Shown here: piece by piece, positions 1 through 8,082 of the stretch
Layout of the letters: the number at the start of each line of letters is the position of its first letter
Position numbering within the stretch: the stretch's first letter is position 1
NCBI GenBank assembly: GCA_025462645.1
Contig: JAOAPB010000084.1
Span: forward strand, 54,215-118,214
DNA: 64,000 bases
Direction of reading: 5' to 3'
From: Edaphobacter sp.
Lineage (GTDB): Bacteria > Acidobacteriota > Terriglobia > Terriglobales > Acidobacteriaceae
Notes under the pieces: model-generated
Database searches by the model: none
Told to the model about the DNA's origin: nothing
Seen by the model: only the letters and a program-made list of their open reading frames with translations
Program-made: the position numbers and the translations under genes

Positions 1-437
1 AATCCTTGCTTGATCGCGTCATAAAACTGGGCAATCGTCTGGTAATTGTCGTCCTCGGGTGGAGCACCTGCCGGCGACGGTTGCTCAATTTTCAGAAAGA
101 TCTCGATCGCCTCAGGGCCGAAACGAAATAATGAGATCGCGAATGAGCGGTCGCCGTGTGGCAGAGAGTGGGGGTAGCCTGGCAGCATCTCGGGAATGTC
201 TAGTCGTGGTCGCCCACCCACGGCGTTCAGGAGATTGGCCGCAAGAGTTAGGTGCAGCATCTCCTCGACCATAACGCTGCTCAGCACCTCGGTAGCTGCC
301 GCGTTGTGCCCTGCCTCAATCGAGTACAGCGCACACAGATACGGTGGGATTGTCGAGTGCTCCAACTCGATAGCCCACTGCAGGTGCTCCTGGAGGCTCT
401 CCAGAGAAGTAATTGTTCCCATTAAAGGAGCGGGCAT
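1..437 (-). CDS. Ferritin-like protein (VioB/RebD-type domain), partial
   Basis: The minus strand is open from an ATG at 437 to the window edge, so only the first 145 residues are visible. The N-terminal sequence (LQEHLQWAIELEHSTIPPYL, then EEMLHLTLAANLL) is typical of the ferritin-like domain found in iminophenyl-pyruvate dimer synthases such as VioB and RebD and in many stand-alone proteins. The Glu/His pattern of two helices (E24, E26, then EExxH) would supply di-iron ligands. An AAGGGGA ribosome site lies a few bases before the ATG. Family membership is fairly clear. The substrate is unknown; no violacein or indolocarbazole genes are nearby, so a pigment role is not supported. The gene is divergent from the Rieske gene. 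Confidence 0.8.
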   Translation of the reverse strand, partial: MPAPLMGTITSLESLQEHLQWAIELEHSTIPPYLCALYSIEAGHNAAATEVLSSVMVEEMLHLTLAANLLNAVGGRPRLDIPEMLPGYPHSLPHGDRSFAISLFRFGPEAIEIFLKIEQPSPAGAPPEDDNYQTIAQFYDAIKQG

Positions 438-672
438 TGCGTCCCCTTGATGAGCAGAGATGTCGAATCAAGCTTATTCATGGCCATACTCCATCGAGGC
501 TGGTGTAAAGAAAGACCAATCAGGGCCTCGATTTGTGACAGGTGCACTCCGATTTATTTTGCAAATGCATTTCTTTGTCACATTTCGAAGAGCTGCCTTG
601 TCATAGGAGCAGACAAGATGCGACTCCGCGTCTTCTCATCGCACCTCGATCCAAAAACTGAAAGGCACAATT

Positions 673-1023
673 ATGCAGATCGATTCGCCGCAGGCAGACG
701 CTGTAGATTCTTCCATCCACTCCGAAGTTCTCAAAGGTAACCAATTTCGGGTAAAAGAAGTGCCACCTGGATCGGCTTTACTGGTCGGAGATGCGGCCGT
801 GTTTAACGTCGCGGGCAGTTTCTGTGCCACGCAGGCTAAATGTACCCATAAGCAAGGTCCCTTGAACGAAGGCAAATTCGACGGATCGACAGTGATGTGT
901 CCATGGCACGGTTCTCAGTTCAACGTATGCACCGGCGCCGTGTTGCAAGGCCCAGCTGTGGATCCGCTCAAGACCTATCGCGTGATTGTAGAAGGTGAAA
1001 TTGGGCGGGTAGAGGCTGTTTAG
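673..1023 (+). CDS. Rieske [2Fe-2S] ferredoxin-like protein
   Basis: A 116-residue soluble protein with both Rieske cluster motifs: C57-T-H59 followed by KQGPL, and C76-P-W-H79-G-S-Q-F-N. Two Cys and two His therefore ligate a 2Fe-2S cluster. Its size and lack of a membrane anchor match small ferredoxins of aromatic-ring dioxygenases or NirD-like proteins rather than bc1 subunits. No oxygenase or reductase gene is adjacent, so its electron partner is unknown. An AAAGG element precedes the ATG. The Rieske fold is certain; the pathway is not. Confidence 0.88.
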   Translation: MQIDSPQADAVDSSIHSEVLKGNQFRVKEVPPGSALLVGDAAVFNVAGSFCATQAKCTHKQGPLNEGKFDGSTVMCPWHGSQFNVCTGAVLQGPAVDPLKTYRVIVEGEIGRVEAV

Positions 1024-1127
1024 TTGTAACGCATAGCAGGACAGCAGCGCCCAGCGCGTTTGAAGTTTGCTTGCTTCAATAGTACAGGCGCTGCGTTTGC
1101 TGCTCGCCAGGAATACACGGAGGGTAG

Positions 1128-1730
1128 ATGACCACAGCGCGATTGGAAGCGTTCAGCGACGGAGTGATCGCGATCATCATTACGATCATGGTGCTGGAGA
1201 TGAAGATACCGCATGGCAACGGCCTCGAAGAGTTGCGGCCGTTGCTGCCGACGTTTCTCAGCTACGTCCTGAGTTTCTTTTATGTCGGCATTTACTGGAA
1301 CAACCATCATCACATGCTTCATGCTTCCACCGCGGTGACCGGTGCGATACTCTGGGCCAATCTCCACCTGCTGTTCTGGCTCTCATTGTTTCCGTTCACC
1401 GCAGGATGGATGGGGGAAAACCATTTCACTGCGATGCCCACCGCGCTCTACGGAATGGTGCTGTTGATGGCCGGGATCGCTTACTACTTGCTCCAGCAGT
1501 CGATCATCCACGCGCAGGGACAGGACTCCATTTTGAAGAAAGCAATTGGGCGCGATTGGAAGGGCAAGCTATCTCCGGTGCTGTATATCTTAGCGATAGT
1601 TGCCACCCTGCGTTCGTCGCGGATCGCCCAGGCGGTTCTTGTGATCGCTGCACTGATATGGCTGATTCCGGACCGGCGCATCGAGAAACATCTTGCTATA
1701 TCACAGGGACTAGCGATTGGACCGCAATAA
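1128..1730 (+). CDS. TMEM175-family membrane protein (DUF1211)
   Basis: A 200-residue, strongly hydrophobic protein beginning with the family signature R-x-E-A-F-S-D-G-V (residues 5-13), which in TMEM175 proteins lines the pore at the start of the first helix. About five or six membrane segments follow, with a WNNHHH stretch after the second. Bacterial members form potassium-permeable channels as tetramers. The ATG is preceded at short spacing by GGAGGG. The gene lies between the Rieske and peroxidase genes on the same strand. Family assignment is secure; ion selectivity is taken from the family. Confidence 0.85.
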   Translation: MTTARLEAFSDGVIAIIITIMVLEMKIPHGNGLEELRPLLPTFLSYVLSFFYVGIYWNNHHHMLHASTAVTGAILWANLHLLFWLSLFPFTAGWMGENHFTAMPTALYGMVLLMAGIAYYLLQQSIIHAQGQDSILKKAIGRDWKGKLSPVLYILAIVATLRSSRIAQAVLVIAALIWLIPDRRIEKHLAISQGLAIGPQ

Positions 1731-1789
1731 GGCGGTGTCAAACACGGGAAGCTCAAAAAGAGACAACGAAGTTAACAAATGGAGGGCTT

Positions 1790-3121
1790 ATGAATCAACG
1801 TGCGACGTCAGTACGAAATCACTGCCTGTCGCCGGCACGAGCCAGAGTGGCAATCGATGTCCCGCTTGGCCCTGCGACGTATGCTCGGATGTTTCCTGAA
1901 CTCCCGTCATTCCAGGCCGATGAGCAATTCCTGCACGCGCTCGGTCGCGCAGGCGGTATATGCGATTGCGAAGACACCGATGACTCTCCAAACTCCCTGG
2001 GAGACACCGCGGCTGGTTGGCCTATTTTCGGTCAATTTGTGGCTCACGATATAACGGCCGACCGGTCCATTCTGCGATCCCATGCCAATACGGCGGAATT
2101 GCACAATGCGCGCAGCCCGCAACTCAACCTTGAATGCCTATACGGTGACGGACCAACGGGGCATCCGTTCCTCTACCAGCGCGACGATCCAGCGAAGTTC
2201 CTGCTTGGTTTGGACGGAGCAGACGTGCAACGAAACGCAGAAGGCATCGCAGTTATCGGCGACCCACGCAACGATTCGCACATGCTGATGTCTCAACTGC
2301 ATCTCGCCATGCTCAAGGCTCACAACACGTTTGTCGATGAAGCGCGGCTCGCCGGAGCAGCGAACGATCACGTCTTCGACGAAGCGGCTCGACAGTTGCG
2401 GTGGCACTATCAATGGATCGTTCTCAACGAATTTCTGCCTGCGCTTGTCGGACAGACGCTTGCAGATCAGGTGCTTCGAGAAGGTCCGCGATGGTTTCGC
2501 CCTGGTCATGGTGGATTTATACCGCTGGAGTTTGCGGACGCAGCCTATCGGTATGGCCACTCTCAGATTCGCCACCACTACCAATTGAACTTACATAGTG
2601 ATCCCGTACCGCTCTTTCCTGATCTCCTGGGATTCCGCCCGGTACCGCGTCTGCACACTGTGGACTGGATGCTGTTCTTCGATGCGCCCGGTGCGACATC
2701 GGCACAGCGGTCCAAGAAGATCGATGGGAAGCTAGTGCAAGCACTCATTGAGTTGCCCGTAGCCATCACGGGTGACTGCGAAATCGAGGACTATCATTCT
2801 CTCGCCGTCCGTGACCTGCAACGAGGGCAAGGTGTCGGGCTACCGTCTGGCGAGGCCGTGGCCCGTCACATCGGAATCGCGCCGCTCACTCTGGAGCAGG
2901 TTGGCATCGCTTCCACGGGTTGGCATGGAGAGACGCCTCTCTGGTACTACATTCTCCGCGAAGCCGACGTCTGTACACGTGGTCATCGTCTTGGCCCAGT
3001 TGGTGGCCGGATCGTGGCTGAGGTATTGGTTGGACTCATCGATGCGGATGAGACGTCATTTCGTCGGAGTCACCAGGAATGGCAACCTCAAAAAACACTG
3101 AGTGAATTACTTGCCACCTGA
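1790..3121 (+). CDS. Animal-type haem peroxidase family protein
   Basis: 443 residues from the ATG at 1790, which has GGAGGG just upstream. The open frame extends back to 1067 but that part overlaps the TMEM175 gene and is rejected. Peroxidase features in order: GQFVAHD with the distal His near residue 86 and a calcium-type Asp beside it; GDPRND with the catalytic Arg near 160, followed by a helix ending in KAHN; and YRYGHSQIR with the proximal His near 257. This is the cyclooxygenase/myeloperoxidase superfamily (An_peroxidase). No signal peptide is seen, so it may be cytoplasmic. The substrate is unknown. Confidence 0.87.
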   Translation: MNQRATSVRNHCLSPARARVAIDVPLGPATYARMFPELPSFQADEQFLHALGRAGGICDCEDTDDSPNSLGDTAAGWPIFGQFVAHDITADRSILRSHANTAELHNARSPQLNLECLYGDGPTGHPFLYQRDDPAKFLLGLDGADVQRNAEGIAVIGDPRNDSHMLMSQLHLAMLKAHNTFVDEARLAGAANDHVFDEAARQLRWHYQWIVLNEFLPALVGQTLADQVLREGPRWFRPGHGGFIPLEFADAAYRYGHSQIRHHYQLNLHSDPVPLFPDLLGFRPVPRLHTVDWMLFFDAPGATSAQRSKKIDGKLVQALIELPVAITGDCEIEDYHSLAVRDLQRGQGVGLPSGEAVARHIGIAPLTLEQVGIASTGWHGETPLWYYILREADVCTRGHRLGPVGGRIVAEVLVGLIDADETSFRRSHQEWQPQKTLSELLAT

Positions 3122-3390
3122 CGGCGAGATCCTTTGACGCAATACTTGCGTCGGAGGAATCGTTTATTGTTCAGCGCAACGGCTTCCAATTCTTTTTGTT
3201 GATTCAATCATTTTTCTCCCTCAGCAATTTTCTTCTGGCGAATGCGACAAGCATTCGCCAGGCCGCCCATGGTGCGTCTCGGCTAAGCGAAACGAATTAT
3301 CCCCATCGTGTCACAAAACGTGGATGTGTTCGGTCTTAGCTGGCACGAGCAGCCGATGTGAAATGGCCGTTCGAATGAAGGGAGCAAATT

Positions 3391-4215
3391 ATGAAAATCG
3401 TAGTGATTGGCGGTAGTGGACTCATCGGATCAAAGCTTGTCAACAAGCTTCGTGAGCACGGGCACGAGGCAGTAGCGGCATCACCCAACTCAGGCGTCAA
3501 CGCTCTCACCGGAGAGGGACTTGCCGAAGTGCTGAAAGGTGCCTCGGTAGTCGTTGATGTATCGAACTCCCCCTCCTTCGAGGAGACCGCGGCGATGAAC
3601 TTCTTCACCACCGCCACGCGCAATCTCCTTCAGTACGAGCAAGCCGCGGGCGTGCGGCACCACGTCGCGTTATCTGTCGTGGGGACTGACCGCCTGGCCA
3701 AAAGAAGGCCGTCGGATGCTGAAAAGACGATTCGCGGATACTTCTTCGCAAAACTCGCGCAGGAGAAGCTGATCTCCGAATCTTCGATCCCATTTTCGAT
3801 CGTCCACGCGACCCAATTCTTCGAGTTCGTCAAAAATATCGCCGATGCATCGAGCGACGGCACGACTGTTCGATTGGCACCAGTGCTCATCCAACCCATG
3901 GCGGCTGACGATGTTGCCGCAGCAGTGGGACGGATCGCGGTTGGCGCTCCCGTGAATGGAATCGTTGAAGTGGCCGGGCCGCAACAGTTTCGCCTCGACG
4001 AATTCGTTCTTCAGGGGCTCCGCGCCCACAACGATCCGCGCACGGTCGTCGCGGACCCTGCCGCCGGCTACTTCGGAGTCGAAGTTGACGAGCGCACGTT
4101 AATCCCTGGTAAAGACGCCCGACTGGGCGAGACTCGCTTCGAAACCTGGCTCACTCAATCCGCAAAGCCGGTCACGAGTGCAAATCCCCAATCCACAGTG
4201 GGCGCGTCCCGCTAA
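3391..4215 (+). CDS. NAD(P)-binding NmrA-like atypical SDR protein
   Basis: 274 residues with an N-terminal Rossmann motif GGSGLIG (residues 7-13), then an alternating beta/alpha pattern. The classical SDR Tyr-x3-Lys pair is not evident, which fits the NmrA/HSCARG-like atypical SDR group that bind dinucleotides as redox sensors or reduce small substrates. AAGGGAG precedes the ATG. It is the first of four same-strand genes (SDR, cupin, hydrolase, SDR) with gaps of about 50 to 250 bases, a layout often seen in accessory detoxification clusters. Function is not determined from sequence. Confidence 0.82.
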   Translation: MKIVVIGGSGLIGSKLVNKLREHGHEAVAASPNSGVNALTGEGLAEVLKGASVVVDVSNSPSFEETAAMNFFTTATRNLLQYEQAAGVRHHVALSVVGTDRLAKRRPSDAEKTIRGYFFAKLAQEKLISESSIPFSIVHATQFFEFVKNIADASSDGTTVRLAPVLIQPMAADDVAAAVGRIAVGAPVNGIVEVAGPQQFRLDEFVLQGLRAHNDPRTVVADPAAGYFGVEVDERTLIPGKDARLGETRFETWLTQSAKPVTSANPQSTVGASR

Positions 4216-4293
4216 AGACAGAAGCCGAGTCTGGCTGAACTCGGCTTCAATTCCCAAGCAAAGAACAGAGAGAAACACCGAGGAGATTGATTT

Positions 4294-4683
4294 ATGAAGA
4301 TCGCAAAACTAATTTTGTGTCTGGCATGGCTAGCTCCTGGCTGGCTGATGGCGCAGGAAGCTAAGGTGACGGAGGTCTTGTCGAAAGACCTCTCAAATAT
4401 TCCTGGCAAGGAAGGCTTGATGATCACCGTAGACTACCCGCCGGGCAGTTCAGATCCGGTACATCGCCACAATGCACATGGGTTTATTTATGTACTGGAA
4501 GGCTCAATCGTGATGCAGGTGCGAGGCGGAAAAGAAGTGACTTTGACTGCCGGTCAGAGCTTCTACGAAGGGCCCGATGATGTTCACGTCGTTGGCCGGA
4601 ACGCAAGCAAAACCAAACCAGCAAAGTTCGTAGTGTTCCTGGTGAAGGACAAAGGCGCTCCGGTGCTGATACCCACTAACTAA
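4294..4683 (+). CDS. Secreted single-domain cupin protein
   Basis: 129 residues. Residues 1-20 form a signal peptide ending in LMA-QE, so the mature protein is probably periplasmic. The cupin core has motif 1 with H57-x-H59 and then H62 where a Glu is more usual, GFIYVLEGS as the turn, and motif 2 with DDVHVV (His98). These His residues could bind a metal. GAGGAG sits before the ATG. It is sandwiched between an SDR and an alpha/beta hydrolase on the same strand. Similar small cupins are often annotated as stress or quercetinase-like proteins; the substrate is unknown. Confidence 0.83.
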   Translation: MKIAKLILCLAWLAPGWLMAQEAKVTEVLSKDLSNIPGKEGLMITVDYPPGSSDPVHRHNAHGFIYVLEGSIVMQVRGGKEVTLTAGQSFYEGPDDVHVVGRNASKTKPAKFVVFLVKDKGAPVLIPTN

Positions 4684-4735
4684 AACCACAGGCGCGATTC
4701 ATTGTATTCGCACAAACTTAAGGAGAGAAATTCAA

Positions 4736-5581
4736 ATGAGCACGATTAAGGTGAAAGATGGCACGACGATCTACCACAAAGATTGGGGCAATGGTCCGGT
4801 CGTCACGTTTTCGCACGGATGGCCGCTAAATTCCGATGCATGGGACGGCCAGCTACATTTCCTTGCCCAGAATGGGTTTCGCGTGATCGCGCACGACCGG
4901 CGCGGCCACGGTCGGTCCAGCCAAGCATGGTCCGGCAACGACATGAATGGATACGCCGACGATCTGGCAGCTGTGATTGAGACGCTCGACCTCAAGGACG
5001 TCACTTTGGTCGGCCACTCCACCGGCGGAGGCGAGGTTGCACGCTATATCGGTCGTCACGGCACAGAGCGAGTTGCCGCAGCCGTCCTGATCTCCGCTGT
5101 CCCGCCGATCATGGTAAGGTCCGCTGCCAATCCCGAGGGGATACCGATAGGAGTGTTCGATGGATCGCGTAGTAGCCTCGCAAAGGACCGTTCGCAGTTC
5201 TACAAAGACTTTGCCCTGCCGTTCTACGGCGCTAATCGGCCAGGTGCAAACGTCTCACAGGGGACGCTGGATCAGTTCTGGCTGTGGAGCATGCAAGGCG
5301 GCCTCAAGAACATCTTTGATTGCGTCAAAGCATTCTCCGAGACTGATTTCACCGAGGACCTCAAGAAATTCGACATGCCCACTCTGATCATGCACGGTGC
5401 GGACGATCAGATTGTGCCAATCAACGATACGGCGAAGAAATCGGCCAAGCTCATCAAGGGAGCGAAGGAGATTTACTATCCGGGCTTGCCGCACGGTCTC
5501 ACTGCTACACATGCGGATCAAGTCAACGCCGACCTGCTGGAGTTTCTGAAGTCGGTTCAAATGGCTCGCAGGGCAGCCTAA
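4736..5581 (+). CDS. Alpha/beta hydrolase, non-haem chloroperoxidase-like
   Basis: 281 residues, full length for cofactor-free haloperoxidases/arylesterases. Visible motifs: oxyanion-hole [10 protein letters not shown] (from His27), the HDRRGHGRS strand-turn (53-61), nucleophile elbow GHSTGGG with Ser95, a late acid in HGADDQIVP, and the catalytic His in [10 protein letters not shown]. These match the Cpo/BPO esterase group, which hydrolyse esters and can form peracids. AAGGAG lies before the ATG. No signal peptide, so cytoplasmic. Annotation as chloroperoxidase is by homology; physiological substrate unknown. Confidence 0.88.
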   Translation: MSTIKVKDGTTIYHKDWGNGPVVTFSHGWPLNSDAWDGQLHFLAQNGFRVIAHDRRGHGRSSQAWSGNDMNGYADDLAAVIETLDLKDVTLVGHSTGGGEVARYIGRHGTERVAAAVLISAVPPIMVRSAANPEGIPIGVFDGSRSSLAKDRSQFYKDFALPFYGANRPGANVSQGTLDQFWLWSMQGGLKNIFDCVKAFSETDFTEDLKKFDMPTLIMHGADDQIVPINDTAKKSAKLIKGAKEIYYPGLPHGLTATHADQVNADLLEFLKSVQMARRAA

Positions 5582-5827
5582 ATCTCCACGCTGCGGCAGG
5601 TCAGCGTAACTTCGAAGGCCCGCCGCAGTTGAGATCAAAATCTGGCACATGCCGGTGGAAATTCCTACCGATAAGTAGTGTGGAAGTAATCGATGCCCCA
5701 AGTGTGATGGGCAATGACAAGCAATCTCTGTGATCGAAGCCCTCAAGCAAGGTGTGAGCGCCGTCTTCCCTAACCTCTCCGTCGGTTCGGCGATGCACCT
5801 TCACAGCTAAAGGAAAGGCACTACAAC

Positions 5828-6580
5828 ATGAATGCGTTCAAAGATAAAGTAGTGATCGTTACAGGCGGAAGCTCGGGAATTGGACGTGCGGCCGCCCTTC
5901 AATTCGCGACCTTCGGGGCTCACGTATTGATCACGGGTAGACGGGTTGCACCCCTTGATGAGGCTGCGAAAGGCCATCCCAATATCGAAGCCATGGTCGC
6001 CGATACTTCCCAGCCAGAGGATGCCTCCCGGACGATCTCAAAAGCAATCGAACGATGGGGAAGGCTGGATGTCCTGGTAAACAACGCCGGTGCAGGCGCG
6101 ATCATGCCGTTGGCTGAAGTGAATGCTGAGCGCGTGATCGACATTTTCGCAGTCAACGTTTTGGGGCCGTCACTTCTTGCGAAGGAAGCGCTACCTCATC
6201 TGAAAATGAAGAAGGGAACGATTATCAACATATCCAGCACCTATGGCTCAAAAGCAGGCGCTGGCCTCTCTCACTACGGAGCAAGCAAAGCGGCTCTCGA
6301 ATATTTAACCCGCGCGTGGGCTCTGGAACTGGCTCCAATAGGCATACGTGTTAATGCAATTGCTGTCGGCCCAACGGAGTCCGGAGCTCTGACGGGCATA
6401 ATGGGGCTCTCCCCCGAACAAGCGGAAGCCGTGAAGCAGCGTGAGCGAGAACAGGTTCCTCTCGGTCGCCGTGGTTTGCCCGAGGAGGTGGCTCATTGGA
6501 TCGTCGCCTTTGCGAGTTCGGGAAACGAGTGGGTTACCGGGCAAGTGTTTGGCGTCGATGGTGGACTCGGACTTACCTAG
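5828..6580 (+). CDS. Classical SDR family oxidoreductase
   Basis: 250 residues with all classical short-chain dehydrogenase elements: cofactor motif TGGSSGIG (12-19), VNNAGAG (84-90), catalytic Ser137, Tyr150 and Lys154 (YGASK), and the C-terminal VTGQVFGVDGG. The Arg pair in ITGRR after the second strand suggests NADP(H). AAAGGAAAG lies 5' of the ATG. It is the last intact gene of the 3.4-6.6 kb run; immediately downstream is a disrupted region. Substrate unknown. Confidence 0.88.
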   Translation: MNAFKDKVVIVTGGSSGIGRAAALQFATFGAHVLITGRRVAPLDEAAKGHPNIEAMVADTSQPEDASRTISKAIERWGRLDVLVNNAGAGAIMPLAEVNAERVIDIFAVNVLGPSLLAKEALPHLKMKKGTIINISSTYGSKAGAGLSHYGASKAALEYLTRAWALELAPIGIRVNAIAVGPTESGALTGIMGLSPEQAEAVKQREREQVPLGRRGLPEEVAHWIVAFASSGNEWVTGQVFGVDGGLGLT

Positions 6581-6661
6581 CCAAGAAGGTTTACGACGTC
6601 CCTTTGACCAGGATGGCCATCGCGCTACTAATCCGTTGGAAGTCAAACCGAGAGGAAGAAT

Positions 6662-6900
6662 ATGTTAGAAAGATCACAGTCGCGTTTGATGAGTCACCAG
6701 AAGCTGGTCGAGCGTTACAGGCTGCAGTCGAATTGGCCAAATCATTGCACGCCAGTCTCACCGTAATAAGTGTCATTGAGCCTGCTCCTATTTACTTTTC
6801 CTTTTCGACTTTAGCTGCTCCCTATATCCGATGGACTGACGAAATGCGAACCAGGTACATCACCCTGCAATCGAAAGCTCGCAAATTTGCAGAGGATGCG
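6662..6900 (+). pseudogene. Universal stress protein, truncated and frameshifted remnant
   Basis: A good ribosome site (GAGAGGAAG) precedes an ATG at 6662, but the UspA-like sequence KITVAFDESPEAGRALQAA is in another frame that begins at 6670. One A appears to be missing from the GAAAG run after the third codon, which breaks the gene at its start. The homologous stretch covers the first UspA beta strand and helix and stops near FAEDAGR at about 6900, where a transporter sequence begins in a different frame. About half of a typical Usp domain is missing. It cannot make a functional protein as written. Confidence 0.72.
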
Positions 6901-7547
6901 GGGCGGCATTTCTTCCTTTTGTGGCCATCATGTTTGGACTGTCACGCTGGGCAGGCGGTCTGGTTGCACGCTACGGATCGCGACTTCCGCTGACAGTCGG
7001 ACCCCTCGTTGCTGCATGCGGTATCGCGCTTTTCGCCGTTGTTCCGCAGAATGGCAGCTACTGGACCGCATTCTTCCCAGCTGTAGTCGTAATGGGACTG
7101 GGAATGACTATCACCGTCGCTCCCTTAACTACGACGGTGATGAATGCTGTTCCGAACTCCGAGTCGGGCGTTGCTTCAGGAGTCAATAACGCGGTTTCCC
7201 GTTTAGCCTCTCTGCTTGTCGTGGCCGCTTTCGGTGCGGTTCTGGTCACGGTGTTCAACCATTCGCTGGATAGGCATCTCGCTCAGCTGGCCTTGAGTCC
7301 GAACGTCCGTGCTCAGGTTGATGCCGCCCGGCCTCAGCTTGCGGCCACTCACAATCCTGATCCCATAATTCAGCGTGCGATCGCCGAGTCCTTTGTAAGC
7401 GGCTACCGCACTGTGATCTGGATGGCGACTGGCTTTGCAACTTTGAGTGCAATCACTGCGTGGCTGCTCATTGAGTCTGGTGCACCTTCGTCTACAGAAC
7501 GGGCTAATGTCCGTAAATACTCATGGCTTTTAGTGAAGCAAGATTGA
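6900..7547 (+). pseudogene. MFS (DHA2/EmrB-type) transporter, C-terminal remnant
   Basis: From about 6900 to the stop at 7547 the frame reads as the last third of a 14-helix drug:proton antiporter: GAAFLPFVAIMFGLSRWAGG, then membrane segments including VMGLGMTITVAPLTTTVM and the conserved GVASGVNNAVSRL. Whole DHA2 transporters are roughly twice this length; the N-terminal half is absent. A GTG at 6921 could in principle start a short protein but lacks a clear ribosome site. The upstream neighbour is a Usp stub, so the most direct reading is a deletion that fused two gene ends out of frame. Confidence 0.75.
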
Positions 7548-8082
7548 AGGACCGTTGAACCTCGGCGAGTGCCCAAATCGCCGAGGCACTCAGTGAGAAC
7601 TCCGGATAGCTGCCCCTTACAGAGAAGGCCACCATCATCACGGTGAAGGCCACCATCACTACCTGAAACTGAAGGTAAGCGACACTATATGTGCGATTCA
7701 ACGGCATAGAGACTTCAACGAGGCAACCACATATCGATCAGTGAATTACGCATGATCCAGCCGCGATATCCAGACGCGGATTCAGCACGATCCCGGTTGT
7801 CGGGACCCGGAAAGGGGTGTGTAGCACTGACCAAAGCCGTCTCTGGCCACCACACATTTTCAGCAACTTACAAGCCCACCAAACAACGATTACCGTTCCG
7901 AAAACGTTCCAACCGCGCGGTGGAGTCGGCCAACTCTCACGCCTTGTATTGTCGGAAAGTACGTCTTGCGATTGTGTCTTCACCAGGTTTCACGTGGCGT
8001 CAGCAACCGAGTTGGCAACGATCCGGATACTAGGCGGGAAAGTCCGAACCATTTCCCTCAGAGCCGGAAACGTTTCCTTGGG
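7548..8082. other. Intergenic stretch without a recognisable gene
   Basis: Between the transporter remnant and the end of the kinase gene. The only structure I see is a 14-base direct repeat (GAAGGCCACCATCA at 7624-7637 and 7645-7658, period 21). Short open frames on both strands show no familiar motif or convincing ribosome site. It may contain degraded coding sequence, which would fit its damaged neighbour. Confidence 0.4.

Noticed and set aside
1067..1789. N-terminal extension of the peroxidase frame
   Set aside because: Overlaps the TMEM175 gene in another frame, has no peroxidase homology, and a good ribosome site lies before the ATG at 1790.
5582..5827. Possible remnant gene between the chloroperoxidase-like and SDR genes
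   Set aside because: Short frames on both strands with stops and no recognisable domain.
7504..7983. Short minus-strand frames in the 7.5-8.1 kb gap
   Set aside because: No ribosome site, no motif, and one depends on a small direct repeat for its hydrophobic pattern.
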